A stretch of 64,000 nucleotides of DNA from Pollutimonas subterranea. GTDB lineage: Bacteria; Pseudomonadota; Gammaproteobacteria; Burkholderiales; Burkholderiaceae_B. A program made the position numbers and the translations under genes. A model generated the notes under the pieces. The model was not told the DNA's origin, did no database searches, and saw only the letters and a program-made list of their open reading frames with translations. Numbering within the stretch: position 1 is the first letter of the stretch; each line of letters opens with the position of its first letter. Shown piece by piece: positions 8,875 to 22,133 of the stretch. The stretch lies in NCBI RefSeq assembly GCF_002849655.1, contig NZ_PDNW01000001.1:124001-188000 (forward strand), read 5' to 3'.

Positions 8875-10560
8875 ATTCCTAAGCTTTACTGGATAACATT
8901 GTTGGCCATGGCGTTTGTCATTCCCGTGTGGATGTACTGCGCATTTCGCCTTGTTTGCCATTTCAGGCGAATAGAGGAAAGGGCTCGGGCGGGGAATGTA
9001 TTCATGGCATCACTGACTCACGAGCTTCGAACGCCGCTAAGCGGAATCAGTGGTGCAGTGCAATTGTTGCAGGATACCGGACTGGACAAGCGCCAGCGCG
9101 AGTACGCGCGGATGATCTCCTACGCGAACACGACGCTATTGGAGGTGCTGGACGATATGCTGAATTATTCACGAATCGAATCAGGAAAGTATGAAGCCCA
9201 GATCGTTCCGTTCGACGTGCATGCCGTCATCGACGATATGCTTTCCTTGCAGACCATACAGGCGCAAAAGCGAGGTATTGCATTGATTCGGGACATCGAT
9301 CGCGATGTTCCGAGCGTAATCGTCGGCGACCGGCGCAAACTCAATCAAGTGTTGCTTAACATTATTGGTAACGCCATCAAGTTTACTGATGAAGGGTCGG
9401 TGACGATTTCAGTAAAAGCTTGCGTGTCAGCTGATGAGCAGGTGACGTTGCATTTCTCAATTACGGACACAGGAATAGGCGTACCCCCGGCGCAATGCGC
9501 CGAGGTGTTCAAGCCTTTCGTGCAAGTGGGTGGCATGGAGCATGGCCGTCGCGGCGGAACGGGGCTGGGATTGGCTATTTGCCGACGCCTGATCGACGGT
9601 ATGGGCGGTGATATACGTCTGCATAGCAAGCTGAACGAAGGCAGTTGTATTCGCTTTCACCTGCCGTTCAGTATCGCGGCCAGGGAGTCGGCCGCCGCAA
9701 CGTTGTCTGTAGCTCCAACGGTCGCCGATTCGCATTCGTTGACGGTTTTGCTGGTGGAAGACGACGAGATCAATCGTCTTGTTTGCACGCGCTATCTTGC
9801 GTCGAATGGCCATCATCCGCTGGTCGCCGGCGACGGCCGCCAAGTTATGCATATCCTGCAGGCGAGCGAACGATCCGTCGATGCCATTGTCATGGATTTA
9901 AACCTTCCGGGTATCTCGGGAATAGACCTGGGCACGCAGATACGCGAGATCGAAGGAGGAAGGTGGAAGCTCGTGCCTGTGATCATCGTGTCGGCCGATG
10001 TGTCCGGCAATGCCATGGAACGCGCGCTGATGGCGGGGATGTCAGGTTTCCTGCGAAAGCCATTCACCTCGGCACAGCTGAACGAGACGTTGAGGGCGGT
10101 CACCTCCGGGCACAAAGAAGTGGCGGCTTTGCCGTTCGATGGGACAACGGATTCGGGCGGGCATGCGAAGGCGGGGAATCTTCTCGACGCAGCATGGATA
10201 GAAGCCGAAATTCAAGAGCTGGGCGTAGATATACTTTTGGAACTGTTGAATATATTTCGTGCGGGCGTGGCTACGGACCTGAGCGCTATCGATCGTTCAG
10301 TAGCGCGCAACGACTGGGCTTGTGTCGCGGCTGACGCGCATCGCCTGCGCAGCGCAGCCGGCAACCTGGGCATGATATGGGTTGTCGATGCCGCAGGTCA
10401 ACTGGAGAAGGCATCGAATATGCCTGTAGTCAGCAGGGCGGTCGCCGAGTATTTGATCTTGGAGCTTGCACGGTTATGCCATGAAAGCTGCGATGAACTC
10501 AGGTCAATGCTGCTGTCGGCCCACCAAAACGTAGCCCTCGCTGCGGACGGTAACGATTAA
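8875..10560 (+). CDS. TorS-like hybrid sensor histidine kinase lacking a sensor domain
   Basis: About 561 residues if translation starts at ATT 8875, the only start compatible with the strong AGGAGG site; TTG 8899 is the fallback. Order: one N-terminal membrane segment (about residues 3-27), a short linker, HisKA with His in SLTHELRTPLSG (residue 49), HATPase with NIIGNAIKFTDEG and GGTGLGLAICRRL, a receiver domain with Asp in VMDLNLPGISG (residue 341), and a C-terminal Hpt domain with His in ADAHRLRSAAGN (residue 489). This is the TorS/ArcB arrangement, but the large periplasmic sensor of TorS is missing; an in-frame stop at 8857 rules out a longer protein. Its 3' end overlaps the convergent response-regulator gene by 57 bp. 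Probable partner is that regulator, and the probable target is the adjacent reductase. Confidence 0.8.
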   Translation: MPKLYWITLLAMAFVIPVWMYCAFRLVCHFRRIEERARAGNVFMASLTHELRTPLSGISGAVQLLQDTGLDKRQREYARMISYANTTLLEVLDDMLNYSRIESGKYEAQIVPFDVHAVIDDMLSLQTIQAQKRGIALIRDIDRDVPSVIVGDRRKLNQVLLNIIGNAIKFTDEGSVTISVKACVSADEQVTLHFSITDTGIGVPPAQCAEVFKPFVQVGGMEHGRRGGTGLGLAICRRLIDGMGGDIRLHSKLNEGSCIRFHLPFSIAARESAAATLSVAPTVADSHSLTVLLVEDDEINRLVCTRYLASNGHHPLVAGDGRQVMHILQASERSVDAIVMDLNLPGISGIDLGTQIREIEGGRWKLVPVIIVSADVSGNAMERALMAGMSGFLRKPFTSAQLNETLRAVTSGHKEVAALPFDGTTDSGGHAKAGNLLDAAWIEAEIQELGVDILLELLNIFRAGVATDLSAIDRSVARNDWACVAADAHRLRSAAGNLGMIWVVDAAGQLEKASNMPVVSRAVAEYLILELARLCHESCDELRSMLLSAHQNVALAADGND

Positions 10561-11238
10561 CTGCGGTTTCTGAGGGTCGTCCTGCAGTTTTTTTCTGAGT
10601 CTCGATATCAACACGTCTATCGTGCGGTCACTCGCTTCCCATGGGCGCTGGCTTATCGCCTGCATGAGTAGGTCCCTGCTTATCACCATGCCCGGTCGCC
10701 GCCCCAAGGCAAGCAGTAAGTCCATTTCTCCACGGGACAGGACGAGTTCGTTTCCGGTATTGTCTTCAAGGTGGCGACACCCCGCGTCCAGTGTCCAGAC
10801 GCCAAAATAGCGGAGATCACGTCGTGGTTCCGGTGACAGCGGAGGACGTAGCCGATGAGTTTGGCGCAGCACGATTTTTACGCGCGCGAGAAGTTCGCGC
10901 GAGTTGAATGGCTTCGTGACGTAATCGTTGGCGCCAGACTCCAGGCCGACAATTTTGTCGATATCGTCATCGCGTCCGCTTACAAGAATTATGCCCAGGT
11001 AGTCATCGTGGGCGCGCAGTTCCCGTGCCAGTTCAAGACCATCTTTGCCCGGCAAGCCCACGTCCAGCAGTATCAACGCAATGGGCTGGTGATGCATGCA
11101 TTGCCACATTTCCGCGCCACTGTTGGCGACCACGACAATGTAGTCGTGGCGCTCGAAATAGGCTTTGTGCCTGGCACAGGTGACCGGATCGTCATCGACG
11201 ACCAGCAGCGTAAGCGGTTCAGTCCGCGCCATGTTCAT
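10504..11238 (-). CDS. OmpR/PhoB-family response regulator, TorR-like
   Basis: A 244-residue regulator: receiver domain at 1-125 with acidic pocket VVDDDP, phospho-acceptor Asp59 in LLDVGLPGKDG and Lys in YVTKPFNSREL, then an OmpR-type winged helix ending ISRLRKKLQDDP and TVRSEGYVLV. The overall sequence resembles TorR. ATG at 11238 chosen; ATG 11232 and GTG 11250 are alternatives. It is encoded tail to tail with the hybrid kinase, overlapping its coding end by 57 bp, so the pair is not co-transcribed. The repeated GTTAAC boxes before the reductase gene are its likely binding sites. Confidence 0.87.
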   Translation of the reverse strand: MNMARTEPLTLLVVDDDPVTCARHKAYFERHDYIVVVANSGAEMWQCMHHQPIALILLDVGLPGKDGLELARELRAHDDYLGIILVSGRDDDIDKIVGLESGANDYVTKPFNSRELLARVKIVLRQTHRLRPPLSPEPRRDLRYFGVWTLDAGCRHLEDNTGNELVLSRGEMDLLLALGRRPGMVISRDLLMQAISQRPWEASDRTIDVLISRLRKKLQDDPQKPQLIVTVRSEGYVLVGRQQH

Positions 11239-11437
11239 ACTGCACCGCACCTTAATGGTGAACCGTGCCCCAGCTTAGATGAAATCCGCATTAACTTAGT
11301 GCATTCCCTAGGTGTTAGCTTTTGAAAAATCATGCACAATGCGTTCCATGCAGGTGAGGAGACAAAGCCCTGCATGGGCAAAGCCGATAAATCGGTACAT
11401 AAGAAAGTTGCAGGTCCCATAAAAAATATAAAAGTAC
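11239..11437. other. intergenic region between response regulator and SMR gene
   Basis: About 200 bp hold the upstream region of the response-regulator gene (minus strand) and the far end of the SMR gene. An inverted repeat CATGCAGG (11347-11354) / CCTGCATG (11369-11376) is visible. I could not identify a convincing gene or promoter here. Confidence 0.4.
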
Positions 11438-11466
11438 AAAGGTCGACAACAAAATTGTCGGCCTTT
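11438..11466 (-). terminator. intrinsic terminator for the SMR transporter gene
   Basis: A 12-bp stem with one G-U pair (11438-11449 with 11455-11466) and a 5-nt loop. On the minus strand it is followed by a T-rich run, as expected for termination of the transcript from 11833. The stem begins 37 nt after the stop codon. Confidence 0.75.
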
Positions 11467-11503
11467 GTCGTTCCTGGCGCATGTCTGCAAAGCTATGCCC
11501 GTC

Positions 11504-11833
11504 TTAATGCATGGCCGATTTCGAAAAAATGTTCAAGACCAGCACGCCGGCAACGATCAGTCCAATGCCGATCAAGGCCGCTGTGTCGAGTGTTTGCTTG
11601 AACATCACGTAGCCAATCAGCGAAATCGCCACGATGCCAGCTCCCGACCATATGGCGTAGGCGACCCCCACTGGAATGACGCGCAGCGTCAAGGCAAGGA
11701 AGTAAAAGGACACCAGGTATCCCACCGAGGTGATCACTGCCGGATACAGGCGTGTGAAGCCGTCCGACGCTTTCAGGGCGGTAGTAGCGATAATTTCCGC
11801 GCCAATTGCAATGGCAAGATAGAGCCAGCTCAT
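11504..11833 (-). CDS. small multidrug resistance (SMR) transporter, EmrE-like
   Basis: A 109-residue protein with four membrane helices, the exact size of the SMR family. The key Glu lies in the first helix (AIAIGAEIIATTALKAS), and the third-helix signature VAYAIWSGAGIVAISLIGY matches the drug-exporting EmrE/QacE subgroup rather than the guanidinium exporter Gdx/SugE. SMR proteins act as dual-topology dimers and exchange protons for cationic compounds. The gene starts 30 nt after the Smr-domain gene and ends at a clear terminator, so it may be the last gene of a trxB-smr-emrE transcript. Confidence 0.88.
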   Translation of the reverse strand: MSWLYLAIAIGAEIIATTALKASDGFTRLYPAVITSVGYLVSFYFLALTLRVIPVGVAYAIWSGAGIVAISLIGYVMFKQTLDTAALIGIGLIVAGVLVLNIFSKSAMH

Positions 11834-11863
11834 GGTGTGTTCCAGTAGTTCATCAAGGGAGCC

Positions 11864-13601
<1,738 letters not shown>

Positions 13602-13603
13602 CT

Positions 13604-15961
13604 ATGGCTAGAATACCTGCTACCTCCCCCCGGTCCTCGCGCAACGTGCGCAACGGTCCTTCGCCCTTGCAGTCGCGGCTGTCGGGTCTGCTGCGTGAAG
13701 CGCGCTGGATCTTGTTCGCCGCCCTGGCGGCATGGCTAGGTCTGGTGCTGGCCAGTTGGGATCCTTCCGATCCCGCCTGGTCTCATTCCGTGCACTCCAC
13801 CCACACGCTGAATCGTGGCGGAACGCTGGGCGCATATATTTCCGATTTCCTGCTTTTCCTGTTCGGGTATTCCGCCTGGCTGTGGGTGGTGTTGCTGGCG
13901 CAACGCGTCGCTATCGGTTTTTATCGCCTCACCAGTGTCCTGTTGCCTAAGCCGCAGGCAGAAACGCTGCCGCGGGTTCATTGGGAGGTCGGTATTGGGT
14001 TTTTCCTGTTGTTCGTCGGCACGATGGGTATAGAGGCGCTGCAGTTAACGCAGTTCGGTGCCGCACTACCGGCGGGTGCGGGCGGCCAGCTGGGACAGCT
14101 GCTGTCCGACCTGATGTCCATGTCGCTGGGCACGACGGGGTGTACCTTGCTATTGCTGGTGTTCGTCGCAGTCGGTGCCAGTCTGTTTTTCGGTTTTTCC
14201 TGGTTGCACCTGTCCGAACGAGTCGGTTCTGCCATCGAAAAGACGGTCCGCCGCATACTCGAGCTGAAAGCCGCTCGCGAAGATCGTCGCCTGGGTGAAG
14301 CCAATAAGGCGGTGCGCGACGAAACCGTGGTTGCCAAGCAGGAGCAACTGGTGCACGAAGTACCAGTCCGTATCGAGCCGGCCATCACTTCCGTGCCCAA
14401 ATCGCAGCGAGCCGAGAAAGAAAAGCAGAAGGCCTTGTTCACGGCGCCGCTCGAATCACATGGCTCTGGCGACTTGCCGGCTATAAGCCTTCTCGACATG
14501 CCGGTAGAGCAACCCGAAACCGTATCGCCTGAGACCATAGAGTTCACATCCAGACTTATCGAGAAGAAGCTTTCGGACTTCGGGGTCAAGGCGGTCGTGG
14601 TATCGGCTCAGGCTGGGCCGGTCATTACCCGCTACGAGATCGAACCGGCCACGGGCGTAAAGGGCAGCCAGATCGTCAACCTGGCCAAGGACCTGGCCCG
14701 TGCCTTGAGCCTGGTCAGCATCCGCGTGGTCGAAACAATACCGGGCAAGAACCTGATGGGACTCGAACTGCCCAATGCCAAACGGCAAATGGTCAAGCTC
14801 TCCGAGATAATAGGTTCCCAGACTTATCACGCCGGCTCGTCCATGCTTACCATGGCGCTGGGTAAAGACATTGCGGGCAACCCCGTCGTGGCCGACCTGG
14901 CCAAGATGCCTCATCTACTGGTCGCGGGCACTACCGGCTCCGGGAAATCGGTGGGTATCAACGCAATGATCCTGTCGTTGTTGTACAAGGCCGATGCAAG
15001 CCAGGTACGTCTCATTCTTATCGATCCGAAAATGCTCGAAATGAGCGTTTACGAAGGGATTCCGCATTTGCTGGCACCCGTCGTAACGGATATGCGCCAT
15101 GCCGCCAACGCCTTGAACTGGTGCGTGGGTGAAATGGAAAAGCGCTATCGCCTCATGAGCAAGATGGGCGTACGTAACCTGGCCGGCTACAACTCCAAGA
15201 TTGCCGACGCCATAAAGCGCGAAGAGCCCATTCCAAATCCATTCTCTCTGACGCCGGATGCGCCAGAGCCCTTAAGTCATTTGCCCATGATCGTCGTGGT
15301 CATCGACGAGCTCGCCGATCTCATGATGGTCGTCGGCAAGAAAATCGAAGAACTTATCGCCCGCCTGGCCCAGAAGGCTCGAGCGGCCGGCATCCATCTT
15401 ATATTGGCGACGCAGCGTCCAAGCGTGGATGTGATCACCGGCTTGATCAAGGCGAATATTCCCACGCGCATCGCCTTCCAGGTGTCATCCAAGATCGATT
15501 CCCGCACCATCCTTGACCAAATGGGGGCGGAAGCCTTGCTCGGGCAGGGCGACATGCTTTATCTCCCTCCGGGCTCGGGCTTCCCCGCCCGGGTGCATGG
15601 TGCATTCGTCCACGACGATGAGGTGCATCGCGTGGTAGAGTCGCTCAAGCAACAGGGCGAGCCCAATTACATCGAGGGCCTGCTCGAAGGCACTCTTGAA
15701 GGCGAAACGGGCGATGGCGTGGGCAGCGTAACGGGCTTTGCCGATGCCGAGTCCGACCCTCTCTACGACCAGGCGGTCGAAGTCATTCTTAAAAACCGCC
15801 GGGCTTCCATATCATCCGTTCAGCGCCACTTGCGTATCGGCTACAACAGAGCGGCCCGATTGCTCGAGCAAATGGAGCAGTCCGGCTTGGTTTCCGCCAT
15901 GCAGTCCAATGGCAATCGTGAAATTCTGGTTCCAGCAGGAAATGCCTCCAATGAAGAATAG
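13604..15961 (+). CDS. ftsK: DNA translocase FtsK
   Basis: A 785-residue divisome-anchored DNA pump. N-terminal four hydrophobic segments (about residues 34-200), a charged linker of moderate length, then the RecA-like motor with Walker A GTTGSGKS (442-449) and Walker [13 protein letters not shown], and a C-terminal winged-helix gamma domain (about 715-775; [19 protein letters not shown]) that reads KOPS sites. The linker is short compared with E. coli FtsK, as usual in this order. Followed by lolA, whose start codon lies inside its end. Confidence 0.95.
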   Translation: MARIPATSPRSSRNVRNGPSPLQSRLSGLLREARWILFAALAAWLGLVLASWDPSDPAWSHSVHSTHTLNRGGTLGAYISDFLLFLFGYSAWLWVVLLAQRVAIGFYRLTSVLLPKPQAETLPRVHWEVGIGFFLLFVGTMGIEALQLTQFGAALPAGAGGQLGQLLSDLMSMSLGTTGCTLLLLVFVAVGASLFFGFSWLHLSERVGSAIEKTVRRILELKAAREDRRLGEANKAVRDETVVAKQEQLVHEVPVRIEPAITSVPKSQRAEKEKQKALFTAPLESHGSGDLPAISLLDMPVEQPETVSPETIEFTSRLIEKKLSDFGVKAVVVSAQAGPVITRYEIEPATGVKGSQIVNLAKDLARALSLVSIRVVETIPGKNLMGLELPNAKRQMVKLSEIIGSQTYHAGSSMLTMALGKDIAGNPVVADLAKMPHLLVAGTTGSGKSVGINAMILSLLYKADASQVRLILIDPKMLEMSVYEGIPHLLAPVVTDMRHAANALNWCVGEMEKRYRLMSKMGVRNLAGYNSKIADAIKREEPIPNPFSLTPDAPEPLSHLPMIVVVIDELADLMMVVGKKIEELIARLAQKARAAGIHLILATQRPSVDVITGLIKANIPTRIAFQVSSKIDSRTILDQMGAEALLGQGDMLYLPPGSGFPARVHGAFVHDDEVHRVVESLKQQGEPNYIEGLLEGTLEGETGDGVGSVTGFADAESDPLYDQAVEVILKNRRASISSVQRHLRIGYNRAARLLEQMEQSGLVSAMQSNGNREILVPAGNASNEE

Positions 15962-16637
15962 TCCGGGTTCGATGCGTCATAAAGCACTGGGTGCGTTTGC
16001 GGGCGGCTGTGCTGCACGCTTGCGGCATGCGGCAGTCGCGCTCGTGCTGGCCGCGGCGCCCGTTTTCGCGTGGGCGGCCGACGCGCCTGCCCAACTGCGC
16101 GATTTTGCGGCCAAGGTCCAGGCCGGCACGGGGCAGTTCACACAGCAAACTGTAGACAGCAAGGGCGGAGGAAAGCGGCCGCAGTCTGGTGAATTTGCCT
16201 TCAAGCGCCCAGGGCAGTTCAAGTGGGCCGTGAAAAAGCCTTACGAACAATTGATCGTGTCCGACGGCAAGATGGTCTATCAGTACGATCCCGACCTTGC
16301 CCAGGTAACACAGCGCAAGGTGGATCAATCCATTGGGGCATCGCCCGCGGCAATACTCTTTGGTTCCGGCTCGCTGGACGAGGCTTTTTCCGTTACCGAA
16401 TTGCCTGGCAAAGACGGCCTGGATTGGCTGCGCGCCACACCTCGCAGCGCTGACGCAGGGTTTACGCATGTCGACATAGGCTTGAAGGCCAGTTTGCCGG
16501 CACGCCTGGAATTGCTGGATTCATTTGGCCAGACCACGCGTATCGAACTCTCCGATATCGTGGCCAATCCCACCCTGCCACCCGGCGAATTCCAGTTTGT
16601 AGCCCCCGATGGCGTGGATGTAGTGAAGATGCAGTAA
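15951..16637 (+). CDS. lolA: outer-membrane lipoprotein carrier protein LolA
   Basis: A 228-residue periplasmic chaperone that ferries lipoproteins from LolCDE to LolB. The signal peptide ([21 protein letters not shown]) is followed by [20 protein letters not shown], the usual LolA start, then the beta-barrel strands [20 protein letters not shown] and [11 protein letters not shown]-type segment. The ATG at 15951 overlaps the last codons of ftsK; ATG 15942 and 15972 are also in frame. ftsK-lolA-rarA-serS is a conserved beta-proteobacterial block. Confidence 0.92.
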   Translation: MKNSPGSMRHKALGAFAGGCAARLRHAAVALVLAAAPVFAWAADAPAQLRDFAAKVQAGTGQFTQQTVDSKGGGKRPQSGEFAFKRPGQFKWAVKKPYEQLIVSDGKMVYQYDPDLAQVTQRKVDQSIGASPAAILFGSGSLDEAFSVTELPGKDGLDWLRATPRSADAGFTHVDIGLKASLPARLELLDSFGQTTRIELSDIVANPTLPPGEFQFVAPDGVDVVKMQ

Positions 16638-16650
16638 GCATGGGCGCTTG

Positions 16651-18033
16651 ATGAACTCCCACGATCTTTTCACCTCTTCAACAGGTGCTCCGTCCTATGC
16701 GCCGTTGGCGGAACGCATGCGGCCGCGCACGCTTGACGAAGTGGTGGGCCAATCCCACCTGCTCGGTCCCGGCAAGCCCTTGCGCGTGGCTTTCCAGTCC
16801 GGGCGGCCTCATTCCATGATCTTCTGGGGACCGCCGGGAGTCGGCAAGACGACGTTGGCACGTTTGATGGCAGCTGGCTTCGACGCTCAATTCCTTTCGA
16901 TGTCCGCGGTATTGGGCGGTGTCAAAGACATACGCGAAGCGGTGGTCTCGGCCCAGGTTGCCCAAGGGCAAGGGCGGCGAACCATATTATTCGTCGATGA
17001 GGTCCATCGGTTCAACAAGGCCCAGCAAGACGCTTTTTTGCCCTACGTCGAAAGCGGCTTGTTTACCTTTATAGGCGCCACCACCGAGAATCCATCCTTC
17101 GAGGTCAATTCGGCGCTGCTCTCGCGTGCGCGGGTATACGTGCTGCAGTCACTGTCGATCGATGAGTTATTGGAACTCATCGATCGTGCCGTCGTCATTC
17201 TTAATCGAGATGCCAACTCGGCTGCAAACCAGTCCAAGCTTGCGGCGGCACCGGATGCGGCTCCTGAAGCCATATTGGAATTCGATCCTGCGGCGCGTGA
17301 CCAGCTAGCACGCTGGGCAGACGGCGATGCGCGGCGCGTCATCAATGCCATGGAAGTCGTGGCGGAATCGGCACATGGCGCCGGGCGTACCGTTGTCGAT
17401 GCCGCCTGGCTCGAAACATCCTTGTCGCAAGACCTGCGTCGTTTCGATAAAGGCGGCGATGCCTTCTATGATCAGATCAGTGCCTTGCACAAGTCGGTGC
17501 GAGGGTCGGACCCGGACGCTTCCCTATATTGGTTCACCCGCATGATCGATGGCGGCGCCGACCCGCGATACCTGGCGCGGCGCATTGTCCGCATGGCGGT
17601 GGAAGACATAGGGTTGGCCGACCCCAGGGCTACCGAGCTTGCCTTGAATGGGGCCGACATCTACGAGCGCCTGGGCTCGCCCGAGGGCGAGCTCGCCTTG
17701 GCGCAAGCCTTGGTCTATATGGCTTGCGCTGCCAAATCGAACGCTGTCTACAATGCCTACAATGCGGCGCGCCGATACGTCCAGGAACACGGCAGCGCGC
17801 CCGTTCCGGTGCACTTGCGCAATGCGCCCACGAAGTTGATGAAGGAACTCGGCCATGGCAAGGCGTATCGCTACGCGCATGACGAGCCTCATGGCTACGC
17901 GGCGGGCGAGAATTATTTTCCCGACGGTGTGCGGGCGAAGTTCTACAGGCCGACCGACCGCGGCCTGGAGGGTAAAATCTCGGAAAAGCTTGCATTCCTG
18001 CGTGACCTGGACAAGCATCACGGCAAAGAATGA
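16651..18033 (+). CDS. rarA: replication-associated recombination protein A (RarA/MgsA)
   Basis: A 460-residue AAA+ ATPase acting at stalled replication forks. N-terminal AAA+ module with Walker A GPPGVGKT (60-67), Walker [14 protein letters not shown] and sensor 1 [17 protein letters not shown]; the C-terminal MgsA tetramerisation region includes [17 protein letters not shown] and [12 protein letters not shown]. Near full length for the family. It starts 13 nt after lolA. Confidence 0.94.
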   Translation: MNSHDLFTSSTGAPSYAPLAERMRPRTLDEVVGQSHLLGPGKPLRVAFQSGRPHSMIFWGPPGVGKTTLARLMAAGFDAQFLSMSAVLGGVKDIREAVVSAQVAQGQGRRTILFVDEVHRFNKAQQDAFLPYVESGLFTFIGATTENPSFEVNSALLSRARVYVLQSLSIDELLELIDRAVVILNRDANSAANQSKLAAAPDAAPEAILEFDPAARDQLARWADGDARRVINAMEVVAESAHGAGRTVVDAAWLETSLSQDLRRFDKGGDAFYDQISALHKSVRGSDPDASLYWFTRMIDGGADPRYLARRIVRMAVEDIGLADPRATELALNGADIYERLGSPEGELALAQALVYMACAAKSNAVYNAYNAARRYVQEHGSAPVPVHLRNAPTKLMKELGHGKAYRYAHDEPHGYAAGENYFPDGVRAKFYRPTDRGLEGKISEKLAFLRDLDKHHGKE

Positions 18034-19479
<1,446 letters not shown>

Positions 19480-19492
19480 AGGCCGGCGGTTT

Positions 19493-19536
19493 CGTGACAA
19501 CAAAAAAGCCGCAGCTGCGGCTTTTTTGTTGTCACG
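19493..19536. terminator. bidirectional terminator, 44-bp perfect palindrome
   Basis: Every base from 19493 to 19536 pairs with its mirror about the centre at 19514/19515, with a run of A on the left and T on the right flanking a GC-rich core. It terminates serS on the plus strand and the His-rich protein gene, which ends at 19545, on the minus strand. Confidence 0.9.
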
Positions 19537-19544
19537 GGCGCGGT

Positions 19545-19862
19545 TCAATCATGTCGATGCCCGCGTTTATGGTGGTGCTTGCCACGATGTTTATGGTGGT
19601 GCTTCTTGTAGTGGCGGCCATCACGATAATCGTCCCGATAATGGCGTGGACCATATACCGTTACCGGTCGGTGGTATCTACGCTCCGGTACGACGATCAC
19701 GCGGGGGCGCTCTACATATCTTACTGGCGGGTGATAGTAGCCAGGATCGCTGTAGATGACGCCTGGCACGCCAATGGAAATATCAACATCGACCCGCGCC
19801 ATCGCTGCTGATGAACCCAGCATTGCCAATGCAGCCGCTCCAGCCAAAAACAGTCTTTTCAT
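19545..19862 (-). CDS. small histidine-rich exported protein
   Basis: A 105-residue protein. Residues 1-22 (MKRLFLAGAAALAMLGSSAAMA) are a clear signal peptide. The mature part starts with a short Gly/Pro-Tyr region and ends in a strongly basic tail with 13 histidines, including KKHHHKHRGKHHHKRGHRH. Such tails bind divalent metal, but the role is not known. Small exported proteins of this layout are common in Burkholderiales. It is monocistronic, between the serS terminator and the polysaccharide locus. Confidence 0.75.
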   Translation of the reverse strand: MKRLFLAGAAALAMLGSSAAMARVDVDISIGVPGVIYSDPGYYHPPVRYVERPRVIVVPERRYHRPVTVYGPRHYRDDYRDGRHYKKHHHKHRGKHHHKRGHRHD

Positions 19863-20000
19863 GACAGCACCTTATTGTTAATCTAAGTGCCTCATTGTGT
19901 CCGGGTTTCCGTTTCACAGTTGTTAGCTGGCCCGGGTAAAACGAATCCAAATGCAACCAACCGCTGTCGTGGCGCAGTATTGCTTACCTTTACTCACGGG

Positions 20001-22133
20001 TCATGCTTCGAACTGCGCATTGGCTGCCGGCAGGGGCTGCAGCACAGTTTGATTATCCATGGTGACGCGGCTCGCGGCGGTATGCTGAAGGTGTATCCAG
20101 TCCACCATCGCGTCTTCCGGCACGTAACCATCAACCAGTTCGACGAATAATTGTTGTATACGCGGATAGTTGTCGTTTTTCACCGCGTTACCCAGATCGG
20201 CCAATATGGGCTTCAGTTGCTCCCAATCCAGTCGTTTCTCGTGTGCGCGCATGATCATCGGGTGTTCAGTGGGGCTCACATTGTCGCCGATGAGGAGTTC
20301 TTCATACAATTTTTCGCCTGGGCGCAGGCCCACGAACGTGATGTCGATGTCGCCATCGGGATTGAGCACACTGCGTACGTTCAGGCCGGAAAGCGCAATC
20401 ATCTTTCTTGCAAGATCCGCAATCTTTACGGGTTCGCCCATATCCAGTACGAATACGTCGCCGCCTTCACCCATGGAGCCCGCCTGGATGACCAGTTGCG
20501 CGGCTTCCGGTATGGTCATGAAGTAGCGTGTCATTTCAGGATGTGTGACGGTGACGGGACCGCCGCTGCGTATCTGTTGGCGGAAGAGGGGAACGACCGA
20601 CCCGGAAGACCCCAGCACATTGCCGAATCGCACCATCGAATAGCGAGTCCGGTTGTGAATGGCCGGCTCGTCCTCCCACCCGTAAGGGCGGGGCATAGTC
20701 TCGTAAGCCAAGGCTTGCAGGATCAGCTCCGCAAGCCGTTTGGTGCTGCCCATGATGTTGGTCGGACGTACGGCCTTGTCCGTGGATATCAGCACAAAAT
20801 TGCTGACACCGGCTCTCAGCGCCGCCTGGGCCGAATACAAGGTGCCGAAAACGTTGTTGATGACACCTTCGGCGATATTGCGCTCCACCATGGGCACATG
20901 CTTGTAGGCGGCGGCATGATAGACAGTGTCGACATGCCAGATCGACATGACGTCGAAAAGGCGATCCTGGTTCCGTACGGAGCTGAGTACCGGTACTATC
21001 TTGATATCGGGCTGTCCGGAATAATGTATGAAAGCTTCCAGCTCGCTTTGTATGCTGTACAGATTGAATTCGCTTTGTTCGAACAAGATCAGCGTGGTGG
21101 GCCGGCTTTGCACTATCTGGCGGCATAGTTCGGCTCCTATCGAGCCTCCGGCTCCAGTCACCATGACGACCTGGTTGCGTATGCACCGCTCCAGAAGCTC
21201 TTCGTCCGGCTGCACAGGATTGCGCCCCAGTAGATCCGAAATATCCACGTCGCGCAGGTCCTGTACCTTTACGCGGCCGCTGGCCAAGTCCATGAAGCCC
21301 GGGACCGTGCGAACACTGAAAGGGTAGGGAGCCAGCAGGTCGACAATCTCTGCGCGCCTTGCGCGCGAGGCTGAAGGAATGGCCAGCAATACTTCTTGTA
21401 CATGGCGTTCCTTGACCAAGGCATCGAGTTGCTGTGCTCCGTATACCGGCACGCCGGCCATGATGCGGCCCTGCAGGTCAGGGTCGTCATCAATGAACGC
21501 AACGGCATGCCGCTCATTGCCCAACCGCAGTGCCATCAGCAATTGGTTGCCCGCATCGCCGGCGCCATAAATTGCAACGCGGATTTTTCCGCCGGAATTG
21601 CGATCGACGTGACGAATGGAATCAGGCCGGAATGAGAGAGTAAAAGGCTTGCCGCGGAAGTACTGCTTCAGGGCGATGCGCGAACCCGCGACGAATATGA
21701 TGCAGAGCATCCAGTAGATGATAACGATGGAGCGCGGAATAAGGGCGGGCGGGTCCGGGTACAGGAAAACCGCGACGGCCAGCAACGAAGCCGAAATACT
21801 TACCGCGACGGCCACGGTTGACAAGGCCTGATAGCCGACGTAGCGCAGGACGGCGCGATAGAGTCCGAATCGTGCAAGGACCGGCAAGGTAAGCAGCGGC
21901 GCGGCAATGAACAGCCATGCATGTCCACCGAAAGGCCGCGCGGCGCTCATGTCGTCCAGGCGCAAGTAAAATGCAAGCCATAAGGCCAGCCAGACAAGCA
22001 AAGTGTCCGCAGCCATTTGAAGGACGCGTTTTTGGCTCCGGGGCAAGGCTAGAAGGCGGCCACGGAAAGTGCTGCGCTTGGATGATGCAGGGAGTAACTC
22101 CGCAGGATCGCGGCCGGTTGCGATGTAGCTCAT
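20001..22133 (-). CDS. WbpM/CapD-type membrane nucleotide-sugar 4,6-dehydratase
   Basis: A 710-residue inner-membrane enzyme. The N-terminal third has four membrane helices (starting about residue 30), followed by a Rossmann CoA-binding-like domain (IRVAIYGAGDAGNQLLMAL) and a C-terminal extended SDR domain with VMVTGAGGSIGAELCRQI and the active-site segment STDKAVRPTNIMGSTKR, where Met replaces the usual SDR Tyr, as in WbpM. The family converts UDP-GlcNAc to the 4-keto-6-deoxy sugar for O-antigen or capsule. ATG at 22133 chosen for the GGAG-rich site before it. Separate from, but next to, the sugar operon. Confidence 0.9.
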   Translation of the reverse strand: MSYIATGRDPAELLPASSKRSTFRGRLLALPRSQKRVLQMAADTLLVWLALWLAFYLRLDDMSAARPFGGHAWLFIAAPLLTLPVLARFGLYRAVLRYVGYQALSTVAVAVSISASLLAVAVFLYPDPPALIPRSIVIIYWMLCIIFVAGSRIALKQYFRGKPFTLSFRPDSIRHVDRNSGGKIRVAIYGAGDAGNQLLMALRLGNERHAVAFIDDDPDLQGRIMAGVPVYGAQQLDALVKERHVQEVLLAIPSASRARRAEIVDLLAPYPFSVRTVPGFMDLASGRVKVQDLRDVDISDLLGRNPVQPDEELLERCIRNQVVMVTGAGGSIGAELCRQIVQSRPTTLILFEQSEFNLYSIQSELEAFIHYSGQPDIKIVPVLSSVRNQDRLFDVMSIWHVDTVYHAAAYKHVPMVERNIAEGVINNVFGTLYSAQAALRAGVSNFVLISTDKAVRPTNIMGSTKRLAELILQALAYETMPRPYGWEDEPAIHNRTRYSMVRFGNVLGSSGSVVPLFRQQIRSGGPVTVTHPEMTRYFMTIPEAAQLVIQAGSMGEGGDVFVLDMGEPVKIADLARKMIALSGLNVRSVLNPDGDIDITFVGLRPGEKLYEELLIGDNVSPTEHPMIMRAHEKRLDWEQLKPILADLGNAVKNDNYPRIQQLFVELVDGYVPEDAMVDWIHLQHTAASRVTMDNQTVLQPLPAANAQFEA

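Noticed and set aside
11834-11863. Guanidine riboswitch before the SMR transporter gene
   Set aside because: The gap is only 30 nt, too short for such an element, and the protein looks EmrE-like rather than a guanidinium exporter.
20151-21128. Long open frame on the plus strand opposite the WbpM-type gene
   Set aside because: No recognisable protein features; the WbpM-type frame on the other strand explains the region.
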